From Sciscionella marina DSM 45152 (GTDB lineage Bacteria; Actinomycetota; Actinomycetes; Mycobacteriales; Pseudonocardiaceae), in contig NZ_KB905393.1 in NCBI RefSeq assembly GCF_000379465.1, positions 30,625 to 94,624 of the forward strand: 64,000 bases of DNA, written 5' to 3'. Numbering within the stretch: position 1 is the first letter of the stretch; each line of letters begins with the position of its first letter. Both the position numbers and the translations under genes were made by a program. Of the stretch, positions 16,686 through 26,247 are shown one piece after another. Under the pieces are notes generated by a model, which worked only from the letters and a program-made list of their open reading frames with translations, did no database searches and was not told where the DNA came from.

Positions 16686-17734
16686 CGCACTACCCGTTGC
16701 TGGCCGTGCAGGACAAGTACATGTCCTCCCTGTTGCGCGCGACGCGGCGGGACCCGGACATCCCCGAGCGGGAGAAGGACCCGGCGAACTGGCCGGAACA
16801 GATGCGCGCCGAATGGTCGGACGACCGGGGACTCGCCGCCGCGGCCGGGCACCGGGCCGAACTGCTCGATGGACTGCGCCGCTGCCGTGCGGCCTTGGAC
16901 GAGTTCCGGCCGGATGCGCTGATCGTCTTCGGTGATGACCAGTATGAGAACTTCCGTGAGGAGATCATTCCGCCGTTCTGCGTGCTCGCCCTCCCCGACG
17001 TGAAGGTGCAGCCCTATGCTCCGATGAACGAGATCGGCCTGCCGAACGCCTGGGGCCAGCCGGAGGACAGCAGTTTCGAGCTGCGTGGCGCCCCGGAGCT
17101 GGGCAAGTCGGTGGCGACCGGGCTGCTCGAAGCGGGTTTCGACATGTCCTACGCCTACCGCCAGCGGGAGGGGATCCACTTTCCGCACGCCATCGCGAAC
17201 ACCCAGCTCTACCTGGACTACGAGCACGCGGGTGCCACGTTCCCGTATCCCATGCTGCCGATCCTGGTGAACTGTTACGGGCGGCATGTGATCGCCCGTA
17301 AGGGCGGCATGGCCAAGTTCGCGGACATCGCCCGCGGTGAAGAGCTCGACCCGCCGGGGCCGTCCCCGGTGCGCTGTTTCGAGATGGGCAGGGCCCTCGC
17401 CCGTACTCTGCGCGAGAGCGAGCACAGGGTCGCCATCGTCGCTTCATCGAGCTGGTCGCACGCCTTCCTGAACGACAAGCAGTGGCACCTGATGCCGGAC
17501 ATGGATGCCGATCGCGCGCTGTATCGGGCCTTGGTGGACGGCGATCTGGACACCTGGCTGCGAGTCCGCGGCGACGATCTGGCCGCGGCGGGCCAGCAGG
17601 AAATGCTCAACTGGTTCTGCCTGCTCGGCGCGATGACCGAGATCGAGGCCCCGCTTTCCTGGTCGGCGCTGGTGGAGACCTACATCTTCAACTCCAACAA
17701 ATGCTTCGCGATTTTCGGACAGGAGGGCGCGTGA
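16658..17734 (+). CDS. Class III (LigB-type) extradiol ring-cleavage dioxygenase
   Basis: 358 residues from an ATG preceded by GAAAGGACC. LigB-fold features are GLTHYPLL near the N-terminus (probable metal-ligand histidine), ALIVFGDDQYENF, the IHFPHAIANTQLYLDY segment and the AIVASSSWSHAFLN strand. A single polypeptide of this size fits class III enzymes that carry both halves. It should open a catechol ring next to a hydroxyl using Fe(II) and O2. Genes on both sides (decarboxylase and C-C hydrolase) act on meta-cleavage products, which supports the assignment. Confidence 0.75.
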   Translation: MAELLGLGLTHYPLLAVQDKYMSSLLRATRRDPDIPEREKDPANWPEQMRAEWSDDRGLAAAAGHRAELLDGLRRCRAALDEFRPDALIVFGDDQYENFREEIIPPFCVLALPDVKVQPYAPMNEIGLPNAWGQPEDSSFELRGAPELGKSVATGLLEAGFDMSYAYRQREGIHFPHAIANTQLYLDYEHAGATFPYPMLPILVNCYGRHVIARKGGMAKFADIARGEELDPPGPSPVRCFEMGRALARTLRESEHRVAIVASSSWSHAFLNDKQWHLMPDMDADRALYRALVDGDLDTWLRVRGDDLAAAGQQEMLNWFCLLGAMTEIEAPLSWSALVETYIFNSNKCFAIFGQEGA

Positions 17735-18591
17735 CCGCGACCGTCACTGAATTCACCACCCGGTTCGTCGATGCGGGCGGGGTGCGGACCCGCTATCTGG
17801 AAGCGGGTGAAGGCGAGCCGGTGGTGTTGCTGCACGGCTCCGGGCCCGGCGTCACCGCCGAGGCGAACTGGACCGCGACGATTCCCGGACTCGCCGGGCG
17901 ATATCGTGTGATTGCCCCGGAAATGATCGGGTTCGGCGCGACCGAGCGGGAGCCGGAGCTGCGGTACCGGATCCGCACCTGGGTGAACCACGTGATCGCG
18001 TTCCTCGACGCGCTGGAGCTGCCAAGGGCGAACCTGGTCGGCAACTCGCTCGGTGGAATCGTGAGTATCTTCACTGCCCTGGAACACCGCGAGCGGGTGC
18101 GCAGGATGGTGTTGATGGGAGCACCCGGCGTCGGGATGACCATGACCGAAGGGCTGCGCGCGCTGCGGGCCTACGAACCCTCGCTGGACGGGATGCGGGA
18201 CCTGCTCCGTCAGTATTTCGCCCATGATCCGGCATTGGTCACCGAGGATCTCGTTCTGCGCAGGTATCAGGCGAGCGCGGAGCCGGGTGAACAGGAGAAC
18301 TATCGGGCGATTCACGCAGGCCAGTCCGCGCGTGACAATCCGATGCTCAGTCCGGACCTGGTGCGTACGCTCAGTACGCCCACCCTGCTGGTACACGGTC
18401 GCGACGACCGGGTGCTCTCCGCGGAGATCAGCTGGAAGATGGCCAATCTGCTGCCCAACGCCGATCTGCACCTGTTCCACGACTGCGGGCACTGGGCCCA
18501 GATCGAACACCGTGACGAGTTCAACCGACTGGTCGGAGACTTTTTCGCCGACTCGGATACGCAGGGCGCGAGGACCAAGGAGGAACCGTGA
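17731..18591 (+). CDS. Alpha/beta hydrolase, probable meta-cleavage product C-C hydrolase
   Basis: 286 residues; GTG start overlaps the dioxygenase stop (GTGA). The fold is MhpC/BphD-like: oxyanion HGSGPG after the first strands, nucleophile serine in GNSLGG (about residue 111), aspartate in HGRDDRVL and histidine in CGHWAQIEH near the end, all spaced as in the family. It cleaves the carbon-carbon bond in 2-hydroxy-6-oxodienoates to give a carboxylic acid plus a hydroxydienoate. The acid released would feed the acyl-CoA ligases and dehydrogenases nearby. Confidence 0.8.
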   Translation: MTATVTEFTTRFVDAGGVRTRYLEAGEGEPVVLLHGSGPGVTAEANWTATIPGLAGRYRVIAPEMIGFGATEREPELRYRIRTWVNHVIAFLDALELPRANLVGNSLGGIVSIFTALEHRERVRRMVLMGAPGVGMTMTEGLRALRAYEPSLDGMRDLLRQYFAHDPALVTEDLVLRRYQASAEPGEQENYRAIHAGQSARDNPMLSPDLVRTLSTPTLLVHGRDDRVLSAEISWKMANLLPNADLHLFHDCGHWAQIEHRDEFNRLVGDFFADSDTQGARTKEEP

Positions 18592-19868
18592 GTCTTCTCG
18601 ACGATCATGTCGTCACCGGAACCGGCCTGGTGGACGAGGACACCGGTCGCGGGCGGTTCCGTGTGCACCGCTGCGCGATGACCGCTCCGGAGGTGCTGAA
18701 CCGGGAGCTCGCCGAGATCTTCAACCGGTGCTGGCTCTATGTCGGGCACACCTCCGAGGTGACCGAGCCCGGCGACTACGTGCGCCGCTCGGTCGGCGGC
18801 CGTCCGGTCTTCATGGTGCGCGCCCGCAAGAGTGGGCAGGTGAAGGTCTTCCACAACACCTGCCCGCACCGGGGTGCCGTCGTGTGCCGCGCCGACACCG
18901 GCAACACCAAGATCTTCCAGTGCTTCTATCATGCCTGGACCTTCGACACCGAGGGAAGATTGACCGGGATGCCGGGAAGGGACGCGTACGAGGGCGGGGC
19001 GGACTTCGCCGAACTGTCCTTGCGTGAGGTGGCCAGGGTCGAGGAGTATCGCGGTTTCGTGTTCGCCTGCTATGACCCCGAAGCGGTCGATCTGGTGACC
19101 TATCTCGGGCAGGCGAGGGAATACCTCGACCTGGTCGTCGACGCGATGGGCGAACCGGAGATCGTGGCCGGCAGCAACCAGTACAGCATCAACGCCAACT
19201 GGAAGTTGCTGGTGGAGAACAGCATCGACGGCTACCACGGACCGTCGACACACGACACCTACATCAAGTACATCGTCTCGCAGGGCACCGACATCCGTAG
19301 CGGAGCCGGTGGCGGCAATGCCGGGTACGACCTCGGCAACGGGCACGGAGTGATCGAGTACGGCGCACCGTGGGGCCGCCCGATCGCCAAATGGGATCCG
19401 CTGTTCGGTGAGAACGCACGCCCTGGAATGGAGCAGACCGCGCAAGATCTGGCGCGGCGCTTCGGCGAGAGTCGCGGGCATGCGATGACCCACACCAACC
19501 GCAATCTGCTGATCTTCCCGAACCTGGTCATCAACGACATCATGGCGGTCACCGTCCGGACCCTGATGCCCACCGCCGCCGGCCACGTCGAGGTCAACGC
19601 GTGGCAGCTGGCTCCGCGCGACGAAGCCGAGGACGTCCGCGCCCAGCGCCTGGACAGCTTCCTGACGTTCCTCGGACCGGGCGGGTTCGCGACCCCGGAC
19701 GACCTCGAGGCACTGGAGTCCTGTCAGCAGGGTTTCGCCAGCGGCGGTGTCGAGTGGAGTGACATTTCGCGTGGAATGGGCCGCGATCGGGCCAAACACG
19801 ATGACGAGGAACAGATCCGGGCCTTCTGGCGACAGTGGCAGGCCGTTGTGGAAGGGAGCGCCCGATGA
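18588..19868 (+). CDS. Rieske-type aromatic ring-hydroxylating oxygenase, alpha subunit
   Basis: 426 residues. The Rieske [2Fe-2S] site CPH...CFYH lies at about residues 92-115. The catalytic domain contains the mononuclear iron histidines in DGYHGPSTHD (about 214-223). It hydroxylates an aromatic ring, typically to a cis-dihydrodiol, with electrons from a ferredoxin/reductase chain that is not encoded next to it. GTG start overlaps the hydrolase stop and the gene overlaps the beta subunit by four bases. The length and the beta partner fit benzoate/toluate/cumate-type dioxygenases. Confidence 0.9.
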   Translation: MSLLDDHVVTGTGLVDEDTGRGRFRVHRCAMTAPEVLNRELAEIFNRCWLYVGHTSEVTEPGDYVRRSVGGRPVFMVRARKSGQVKVFHNTCPHRGAVVCRADTGNTKIFQCFYHAWTFDTEGRLTGMPGRDAYEGGADFAELSLREVARVEEYRGFVFACYDPEAVDLVTYLGQAREYLDLVVDAMGEPEIVAGSNQYSINANWKLLVENSIDGYHGPSTHDTYIKYIVSQGTDIRSGAGGGNAGYDLGNGHGVIEYGAPWGRPIAKWDPLFGENARPGMEQTAQDLARRFGESRGHAMTHTNRNLLIFPNLVINDIMAVTVRTLMPTAAGHVEVNAWQLAPRDEAEDVRAQRLDSFLTFLGPGGFATPDDLEALESCQQGFASGGVEWSDISRGMGRDRAKHDDEEQIRAFWRQWQAVVEGSAR

Positions 19869-20380
19869 GCGTCATGACCGAGTCAGCCGCGGCCGGGCTG
19901 CACGCCGTCGGACGGGCCGAGGTGGAGGATTTGCTGTTTCACGAAGCCGAATTGCTCGACCGCTGGGACCTCGACGAGTGGCTGGATCTCTACACCGAGG
20001 ATGCCTCCTATGTGGTGCCGGCCAACGACCTTCCCGGTGGCGAATCGGGCAGGGACATGGTGTTGATCGACGACAACCGGGTCCGCATGGTTGCCAGGGT
20101 GACCCGGCTGAAGAGCCGCAAGGCACACCGCGAATATCCGCACTCCAACACCAGCCATCAGGTGAGCAATGTGCGGCTCGCTCCGGTCGCCGATGGTGAA
20201 CTGCCGGTGAAGGCGGAGTTCACCGTCTGGCGTTTCCGCAACGGCCGCGAGGACTGCTATGTCGGGCATTACCGGATGCGGCTGGTGCTGTCTTCCGGGC
20301 AGCTGCGCATCCGGTCCAAGCGGTGCGTGCTGGCGATGAGCACGCTGCGCTCGGCGGGCGACGTGGCGATCATCCTGTGA
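19865..20380 (+). CDS. Ring-hydroxylating dioxygenase, beta subunit
   Basis: 171 residues from the ATG that overlaps the alpha subunit's TGA. The NTF2-like fold of the small subunit is recognisable: VEDLLFHEAELLDRW and DEWLDLYTEDASYVVP at the start, then HSNTSHQVSNVR and FTVWRFRNGREDCYVGHYR. This subunit has no cofactor and shapes the alpha3beta3 hexamer. Its presence separates the enzyme from alpha-only Rieske oxygenases such as the Ksh or vanillate types. Confidence 0.88.
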   Translation: MSVMTESAAAGLHAVGRAEVEDLLFHEAELLDRWDLDEWLDLYTEDASYVVPANDLPGGESGRDMVLIDDNRVRMVARVTRLKSRKAHREYPHSNTSHQVSNVRLAPVADGELPVKAEFTVWRFRNGREDCYVGHYRMRLVLSSGQLRIRSKRCVLAMSTLRSAGDVAIIL

Positions 20381-21153
20381 GTACGGAGACGACCGCCCCC
20401 CTGCGCGGACGCACCGCGATCGTGACCGGTGGAGCCACCGGTATCGGAGCGGCGATCACGCGGCGGCTGCTCGACGATGGCGCGCGGGTGCTCGTGGCCG
20501 CGCGCTCCCAGAGTGAGCTCGAGGGCGGTCCCGGCGAGGCCGATCGGTGCCGTGGATTCGCCGGTGACCTGGCCGATCCCGACGGGGCGCGGGCCATGCT
20601 CGCGTCGGCGATCGAGGCGTTCGGCGGGGTGGACATCCTGGTCAACAACGCGGGGGGCGGGGTGATCCGGCCGACGCTTGAACACACCGAGAAATCCTTG
20701 CAGGCGACGGTGAACAACAACTTGTGGACCACGATCCGCTGCTGCCTTGCCGTGTTGCCGCATCTGTGCGAGCGCGGCGGTGGGCGGATCGTCAACATCG
20801 GCGCCGAATCGGTGCGCAATGGTCTGCGCGACCACGCCATCTACAACGCTGCCAAAGGCGGGGTGCACGGGCTGACCACCGGACTGGCGAGGGAATTCGC
20901 CCCACAGGGCGTCACCGTCAACGTGGTCGCCCCCAGCTATGTGGTGACACCCTCGGTAGAGCAGGCACAGCGGTCCGGTCAGATACCCGCCGCCCTGGCC
21001 AGGGTGCTCGACGAGGCGGTGGCGCTGATCCCGATGGGAAGGCCGGGCGAGGTCGCCGAGGTCGCCGCGGCCGTCGCCTTCCTCGCCAGGGAGGACGCCG
21101 GGTTCGTCACGGGACAGGTCATCGGCGTCAACGGCGGAAGCAGCATGGGCTGA
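20377..21153 (+). CDS. SDR oxidoreductase, probable cis-dihydrodiol dehydrogenase
   Basis: 258 residues; GTG overlaps the beta subunit stop. Classical SDR motifs: TGGATGIG for NAD(P), NNAGGG, and the YNAAK active-site pair, ending with VTGQVIGVNGGSSMG. Placed directly after the two dioxygenase subunits, it most likely rearomatises the dihydrodiol to a catechol. A role in oxidising an alcohol intermediate cannot be excluded by motifs alone. Confidence 0.85.
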   Translation: MSTETTAPLRGRTAIVTGGATGIGAAITRRLLDDGARVLVAARSQSELEGGPGEADRCRGFAGDLADPDGARAMLASAIEAFGGVDILVNNAGGGVIRPTLEHTEKSLQATVNNNLWTTIRCCLAVLPHLCERGGGRIVNIGAESVRNGLRDHAIYNAAKGGVHGLTTGLAREFAPQGVTVNVVAPSYVVTPSVEQAQRSGQIPAALARVLDEAVALIPMGRPGEVAEVAAAVAFLAREDAGFVTGQVIGVNGGSSMG

Positions 21154-21204
21154 ATCTGGCAGAGCCCTTACGGCACAACGAAACGATCGCAGGAGAGAGG
21201 ACAT

Positions 21205-22332
21205 ATGGTTAGCCTGGCAGTCGAGGAAGGAACCGATCAGCTGCTCGCGGTCGTGCGGGATTTCGCCGCGGAGCGGATCCGTGGACGCGCGGCGGAGGCC
21301 GAGCGTGCCGCGGCCACTCCGGCCGAACTGTTCGGTGAACTGCATCGGATGGGGGTCGCCCCCGCCGTGGCTCAGGAGTACGGCGGACAGGGGATTCCGG
21401 AGGCGGCCGAGAGCCTGCTGCTAGCCGAGCGGCTCGGCTACGGTGATCCTGGCGCCGCGCTCGAACTGCTGATGTCCCATCAGCTCGGCGCGCTGGTCTC
21501 CAGCGCGGGCACCGCACCGCAACGGGAACGGTATCTGCGTCGCATCGCGGAGGAACCGGGGCTGTGCGCCACGGTTCTCTACTACGAGGGATTCGGCCGA
21601 GGCCCTTCCGAGCTGACGAGCACGGCGGAAAAAGACGGCCAGGACTGGGTGCTCCGGGGAACCAAGAGCACGGTAGTGCGCGCCGCGGAAGCCGAACTCG
21701 GCGTGCTGATCGCCCGTACCGGCGATGGTGAACTGACCGGCTTCGTGTTGGAACGTGAACAACTCGCCGCCCTGCGGCTGGTGCGTGACGATGCGGCGCG
21801 CGGGAAACTCGGACTGCGCGCCGCCCGCACCGCCACCGTGGAGTTCTCCGGAATACGCGTGCCGGAACATCAGCGGCTGGCCGGTGAGCACCCGCTGGCA
21901 CTGGACCGCGCGGTGGCCCGTTTTCGGTTATTGGTACCTGCCATTGCGCTGGGAACGGGAACCGCGGCACTGGATTACGCGCACCGCTACACCACGGAGC
22001 GGATCGCCTTCGGTAAACCCGTGTTCGCCAACCAGGGCGTCTCCTTCCCTCTCGCCGACTGCGCTACGGGCCTGGATGGCGCCCGGCTGGATCTGATCGC
22101 CCTCGTGGCAGAGCTCGACCGGCTCGACGATCCGGCGGAAATCGAATGGCGCACAACGCAGACCGTGCAGCGCATCACCCGTCGAGCCTTGGACACGACC
22201 AGGATCGGAGTGAACAGCCTCGGCGGGCATGGCTATCTGGAAGACCATCCGGTCGAGCGTTGGTACCGCGCGGCGAGCACCTTGTCCGCTATCGACTTCG
22301 ACCCACTTGCCATCGACCTGGACATCGCCTGA
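21205..22332 (+). CDS. Acyl-CoA dehydrogenase family protein lacking the usual catalytic Glu
   Basis: 375 residues, AGGAGAGAGG before the ATG. The fold is complete (N-terminal helices, the GLCATVLYYEG beta-domain entry, LGLRAARTATVEF, and IAFGKPVFANQGVSF). Where active enzymes carry the EGT motif near the C-terminus, this protein reads YRAASTLSAIDFDPL, with no Glu. It is followed at once by a second dehydrogenase gene that does have it. Actinobacterial FadE pairs of this type assemble as heteromers with one active and one non-catalytic subunit, so this may be the structural or substrate-shaping partner. Confidence 0.8.
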   Translation: MVSLAVEEGTDQLLAVVRDFAAERIRGRAAEAERAAATPAELFGELHRMGVAPAVAQEYGGQGIPEAAESLLLAERLGYGDPGAALELLMSHQLGALVSSAGTAPQRERYLRRIAEEPGLCATVLYYEGFGRGPSELTSTAEKDGQDWVLRGTKSTVVRAAEAELGVLIARTGDGELTGFVLEREQLAALRLVRDDAARGKLGLRAARTATVEFSGIRVPEHQRLAGEHPLALDRAVARFRLLVPAIALGTGTAALDYAHRYTTERIAFGKPVFANQGVSFPLADCATGLDGARLDLIALVAELDRLDDPAEIEWRTTQTVQRITRRALDTTRIGVNSLGGHGYLEDHPVERWYRAASTLSAIDFDPLAIDLDIA

Positions 22333-22358
22333 CCGGCGCGAGAAAACGGAGGACGAAC

Positions 22359-23561
22359 ATGGATCTCAGCCTGTCCCCGGAGACCACCAAACTGCTCGCC
22401 GAATTGCGGGAATGGTCGCTGAGCGAGCTGCGCCCGTTCGCGCGGGAAGCCGACAGGACCCACTCGGTGCCTGAGGGCGCGGTGCGGGCGCTGGCCACCT
22501 GTCCGGTGCAGACCAGCCCGTTCGGTGGCCGGGTGGAATATCCGAGGCGAACCGACCCCTCCTTCGTGGCCAGCGAGTCGGACGGCAGCTACGTGCTCTC
22601 CTATGCCGTCGCGGAGGAAATGGTGTACGGCGATGTGCTGGCCCTGGTGATCACCAAGGGCAACGGCATCGGCGGCAAGGTCGTGAACCTGATGGGCAAT
22701 GACGAGCAGATCGAGCGGTGGGCTGGCGGTATGGACCGCGGCGAGTTCCACTACTCCGGGTTCGCCCTCACCGAGCCGCACTGTGGTTCGGACGCCGCCG
22801 CATTGCGCACCACCGCGGTTCGCGACGGGGATCACTACGTGATCAACGGCCACAAGCAGTTCTGTACCGGAGGTTCGATATCCGATTTCGTCGTCGTGTT
22901 CGCGACCGTGGATCCCGAGCAGGGCTCGCGTGGTATCCGCGGGTTCGTGGTGCCGAAGGACACTCCGGGATTCAACGTCGTCCGGGCCAACGAATCCAAG
23001 CTGGGCAGCCGGGTGTTCTCCACCAGTGAGCTCGGCCTGGAGAATCTCGTCGTCCCCGCGGAGAACATGCTCGGCTGGCCGAATCCGGATGCCGCTGGGT
23101 TCGTCAAGGCCATGGAGACGCTGAATTCCACCCGAGGTTCGGTCGCGAGCATGGCGACGGGGCTTGCGCAGGCCGCGGTGGACGAAGCGGCCTCTTACCT
23201 CGCGAAGAACCGGACCGCGTTCAGCGTCGCCAGGGCCGCGAGGTTCAACGACGAGCTGGACAGGATGAACACCGCCCTGACCACGAACCGGCACCTCGCC
23301 AGGAGGGTGGCCTGGCGGGTGGATCAAGGTCTTCCGCACGCCAGCCATGCTTCGATGGCCAAGGCGTATGCTCCACAGGTCGCCGAGCGGGTCGTCGCGC
23401 GGGTGCTGCAGCTGATGGGGCCGGACGGGTATTCCGAGGACTGCCTTGTCGAGAAGTGGCACCGTGATCTGAAGATCCAGGACATCTGGGAAGGTACCGG
23501 GAACATTCAGCGCATCGTCATTTCCCGGTCGTTGGGTAGCGGGGAGTACCAGCCGGCGTGA
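22359..23561 (+). CDS. Acyl-CoA dehydrogenase
   Basis: 400 residues from an ATG after AACGGAGGACGAAC. FAD-binding features FALTEPHCGSDAAAL and KQFCTGGSISDFVV are followed by the C-terminal helical domain, QLMGPDGYSEDC and IWEGTGNIQR, which includes the catalytic glutamate. It introduces an alpha-beta double bond into an acyl-CoA. It forms a probable heteromer with the preceding gene (26-base gap), and its stop overlaps the GMC oxidase start. Confidence 0.87.
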   Translation: MDLSLSPETTKLLAELREWSLSELRPFAREADRTHSVPEGAVRALATCPVQTSPFGGRVEYPRRTDPSFVASESDGSYVLSYAVAEEMVYGDVLALVITKGNGIGGKVVNLMGNDEQIERWAGGMDRGEFHYSGFALTEPHCGSDAAALRTTAVRDGDHYVINGHKQFCTGGSISDFVVVFATVDPEQGSRGIRGFVVPKDTPGFNVVRANESKLGSRVFSTSELGLENLVVPAENMLGWPNPDAAGFVKAMETLNSTRGSVASMATGLAQAAVDEAASYLAKNRTAFSVARAARFNDELDRMNTALTTNRHLARRVAWRVDQGLPHASHASMAKAYAPQVAERVVARVLQLMGPDGYSEDCLVEKWHRDLKIQDIWEGTGNIQRIVISRSLGSGEYQPA

Positions 23562-25057
23562 ACGGATCGGAGAACGGCTCGGCTGATGTGGTCGTGGTGG
23601 GTGGCGGCACGAGTGGTTGCGTGCTCGCCGCCCGGCTCAGCGAGGATTCCGGCCGCTCGGTGCTGCTGCTGGAGGAAGGGCCGGAGGACGCCGACTACGA
23701 CCCCACGGTGACCCGTCCGGAACAGGCGATGCGCGTCTCGCGTGAGCAGCGGTTCGCAGAGGGGCTTTCGCTGCGCGTCGGTGCGGGTTCGGTTCCGCTG
23801 GCCCGCGGCCGGGTCCTCGGCGGTACCTCGGCGATCAACTACCTGGCCACGGTGCGCGGCAGGCCCGCCGACTATGCGGACTGGGCCGCTCGGGGCAATC
23901 CGGGATGGTCGTGGACCGACGTGCTGCCCGCCTTCCGGAAGGCGGAGCACGACCTCGATTTCCCGGAAGCCCCGTGGCACGGGAACTCCGGGCCACTGAC
24001 GGTCCAGCGCTGGACCGCGGACACCTTCGCCCCGGCACACACCGCCTTTCACGACGGGCTCGCCGAACTGGGTGTACCGCTGGTACCGGATTTGAACGAT
24101 CCGGAGTCGGCGAGCGGGATCGGAGTCTTCCCGGCGAGCAGGACACCGGAGAGCGGGGACCGGCTGACCGTCAGCGGAGCCTATCTGACTCCCGCCGTAC
24201 GCGCCCGCCCCAATCTGCGCATCCGCAGCGGGGTGCGGGTCGCCAGGCTGTGCCTGCGGGGCAGAAAGACGGTCGGCGTGCAGACCGAGGACGGACAGCG
24301 AATCCACGCGGGCGAAGTGATCGTGTGCTGCGGGGCGGTCGGCTCGCCGTGGCTACTGCAGCGCTCCGGTCTCGGTCCGCCACACCTGCTGAGCGAGGCA
24401 GGCATCGAGCCGGTGCGCGCGCTGCCCGGTGTCGGTGCCAACCTTCAGGATCATCTCGGCCCGGCGGTGGTGTACCGGACGCCGACCACGGTTCCGATGG
24501 CCGGAGGCCCCGCGCAGCCCGTGTGGATCACGGGCGTGGGAACCGAACCCGGCACGCACGTGTTCCCCGTGCCGCTGCCCGGGCAGGACGGGGCCTTCGC
24601 CGTCCTGGTGTTCTCACTGCGTCCGTGCGCGACCGGGCGGGTCTCGCTGCGCACCGATGACCCGCAGCGTCGTCCGATCATCGAGCTGCCCGCCCCCGGA
24701 ACGGAAGAGGTGGCCGAGCAGCAGCACGCCTTCGATGTGCTGGATGCCTGGGAAAACGGTGCGGTGGCGCGGGAATTCGATATCATCAGGGTCGGTGGGG
24801 GTGCTTCGCTCGCCCGCCCGGGGGCGGCCGCCGCGGCCGCCGGATCCGGTCTGGCGAGCTATGCCCACCTGACCGGTTCGTGCGCGATGGGCCCGGATCC
24901 GGCCGAGGCCGTGGTCGATACGCAATGCCGGGTACACGGGCTCGCCGGTCTGCGAGTGGTCGACGCTTCGGTGATGCCGACGATCCCATCCGGCAACACC
25001 TATCTCAGCTGTGTGATGCTCGCCGAGCGGGTAGCCGAAATGATGCCCGCCGGATAG
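23558..25057 (+). CDS. GMC-family FAD-dependent alcohol oxidase/dehydrogenase
   Basis: 499 residues, GTG overlapping the preceding stop. The N-terminal dinucleotide fold VVVGGGTSGCVLAARL, the GMC signature GRVLGGTSAINYLATVRG, and the C-terminal active-site region HLTGSCAMGPD plus IPSGNTYLSC identify the choline dehydrogenase/glucose oxidase family. It oxidises a primary or secondary alcohol. It ends the ring-cleavage operon, and its substrate might be an alternative hydroxylated side chain. A small space separates it from the convergent thioesterase. Confidence 0.85.
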   Translation: MNGSENGSADVVVVGGGTSGCVLAARLSEDSGRSVLLLEEGPEDADYDPTVTRPEQAMRVSREQRFAEGLSLRVGAGSVPLARGRVLGGTSAINYLATVRGRPADYADWAARGNPGWSWTDVLPAFRKAEHDLDFPEAPWHGNSGPLTVQRWTADTFAPAHTAFHDGLAELGVPLVPDLNDPESASGIGVFPASRTPESGDRLTVSGAYLTPAVRARPNLRIRSGVRVARLCLRGRKTVGVQTEDGQRIHAGEVIVCCGAVGSPWLLQRSGLGPPHLLSEAGIEPVRALPGVGANLQDHLGPAVVYRTPTTVPMAGGPAQPVWITGVGTEPGTHVFPVPLPGQDGAFAVLVFSLRPCATGRVSLRTDDPQRRPIIELPAPGTEEVAEQQHAFDVLDAWENGAVAREFDIIRVGGGASLARPGAAAAAAGSGLASYAHLTGSCAMGPDPAEAVVDTQCRVHGLAGLRVVDASVMPTIPSGNTYLSCVMLAERVAEMMPAG

Positions 25058-25076
25058 TCCGCGGGCTCTTCGCCGC

Positions 25077-25520
25077 TCAGTGCCCGCTGCCGGGCCGCTG
25101 CCTGTCCCGCAACAGGCAGCTCAAGCGACTGGTACATACCGGAGCACCGTCCTGATCGGTCACGGTGATTCCCACGGTGGCCACCATCCTGTTCATGGCG
25201 AGCACCGTCGCGGTCGCGGTGACGAGTCCGCGGGTGGCCGAGCGGTGGTGGGTGGCGTTGATCTCCACGCCGACCGCGGTCTTGGCGAAATCCGTCGCCA
25301 GTACGGCAAGAGCCGAGCCGACCGTCTCGGCGAGCGTCACGCTGGCCCCGCCGTGCAGGAACCCGTACGCCTGGCGGTTTCCCTCGACCGGCATGGTCGC
25401 CACGATGCGTTCCGCGCTCGCCTCGACGACCACGATGCCGAGCCGCTCGGACATCTCGCCGCTGCGGGAATTCAGCAATTCGACGGCCGTTGCCGGTGCC
25501 CCCGGGACAGTTGAACTCAT
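25077..25520 (-). CDS. PaaI-type hotdog-fold acyl-CoA thioesterase
   Basis: 147 residues. The hotdog signature with the active-site aspartate/glutamate region reads FLHGGASVTLAETVGSALAV (about residues 54-73), and the strand VGVEINATHHRSATRGLV follows as in PaaI/YdiI enzymes. It hydrolyses aryl- or acyl-CoA thioesters and often rescues CoA from stalled intermediates in aromatic catabolism. It is convergent with the GMC gene and divergent from Ohr. Confidence 0.83.
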   Translation of the reverse strand: MSSTVPGAPATAVELLNSRSGEMSERLGIVVVEASAERIVATMPVEGNRQAYGFLHGGASVTLAETVGSALAVLATDFAKTAVGVEINATHHRSATRGLVTATATVLAMNRMVATVGITVTDQDGAPVCTSRLSCLLRDRQRPGSGH

Positions 25521-25679
25521 GAGAACAGTCTAGTCGAACCGCGCCTTCAGATGATTTATTCGAGGCGTGAAAATGCGCATTCTGGCTGGCGGAATTACGC
25601 GCCGGTACGCCGAACCGCGCCGTTATCCTGGCGACCGCCCACGGTGTTGCGTGCCGTGTTCCAACAGTGAGGAGAAGTG

Positions 25680-26108
25680 ATGAAACCGTTGTACACCGCG
25701 GAAGTCAACGCGACAGGTGATGGCCGTTCCGGCCGGGTGTCCTCCGGGGACGGGCTCGTGGAACTGGATCTCGCGATGCCGAAGGAAATGGGAGGAACCG
25801 GGGGCGCGGTCAATCCGGAGATGCTCTTCGCGGCCGGCTATTCGGCATGTTTCCACAATGCACTTCGGCTGGTGGCCAAGAAAGCGAAACAGGACGTCTC
25901 GGATTCCTCGGTGCGGGCATCGGTCACGATCGGAGCTAATGATTCCGGTGGTTTCGAACTCGCTGTCGTTCTCGAGGTCACCGCACCAGGCATCGACCCC
26001 GCCGCGCTCGACGAACTGATCGAGACCGCCGACAAGGTCTGCCCCTATTCCAACGCGATCCGGGGACAGGCGAGCGTGCGGATCCGTTCCGCTTCTGGAG
26101 TCGGCTGA
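25680..26108 (+). CDS. ohr: Ohr-type organic hydroperoxide resistance protein
   Basis: 142 residues. ATG at 25680 fits GAGGAG spacing better than the GTG three bases earlier. Both redox cysteines of the Ohr/OsmC family are in place, in GYSACFHNAL (about residue 59) and KVCPYSNA (about 123), and the length is that of Ohr rather than OsmC. It reduces organic and fatty acid hydroperoxides using lipoylated partners. No OhrR regulator is adjacent. It probably protects against peroxides formed by oxygenase chemistry. Confidence 0.85.
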   Translation: MKPLYTAEVNATGDGRSGRVSSGDGLVELDLAMPKEMGGTGGAVNPEMLFAAGYSACFHNALRLVAKKAKQDVSDSSVRASVTIGANDSGGFELAVVLEVTAPGIDPAALDELIETADKVCPYSNAIRGQASVRIRSASGVG

Positions 26109-26247
26109 TCAGGGGCACCTGTTCCCGGAAGCCGCCCATGTTCGGGAGCAGGCCCGGCACCGGGGACCGCCGTGATCGGCGGGACGGTGGCCGGTGCGGT
26201 GCTCCAGCCGGATCGCGTCTCCCGCACCATAGGGCGCGCGATGTCAT

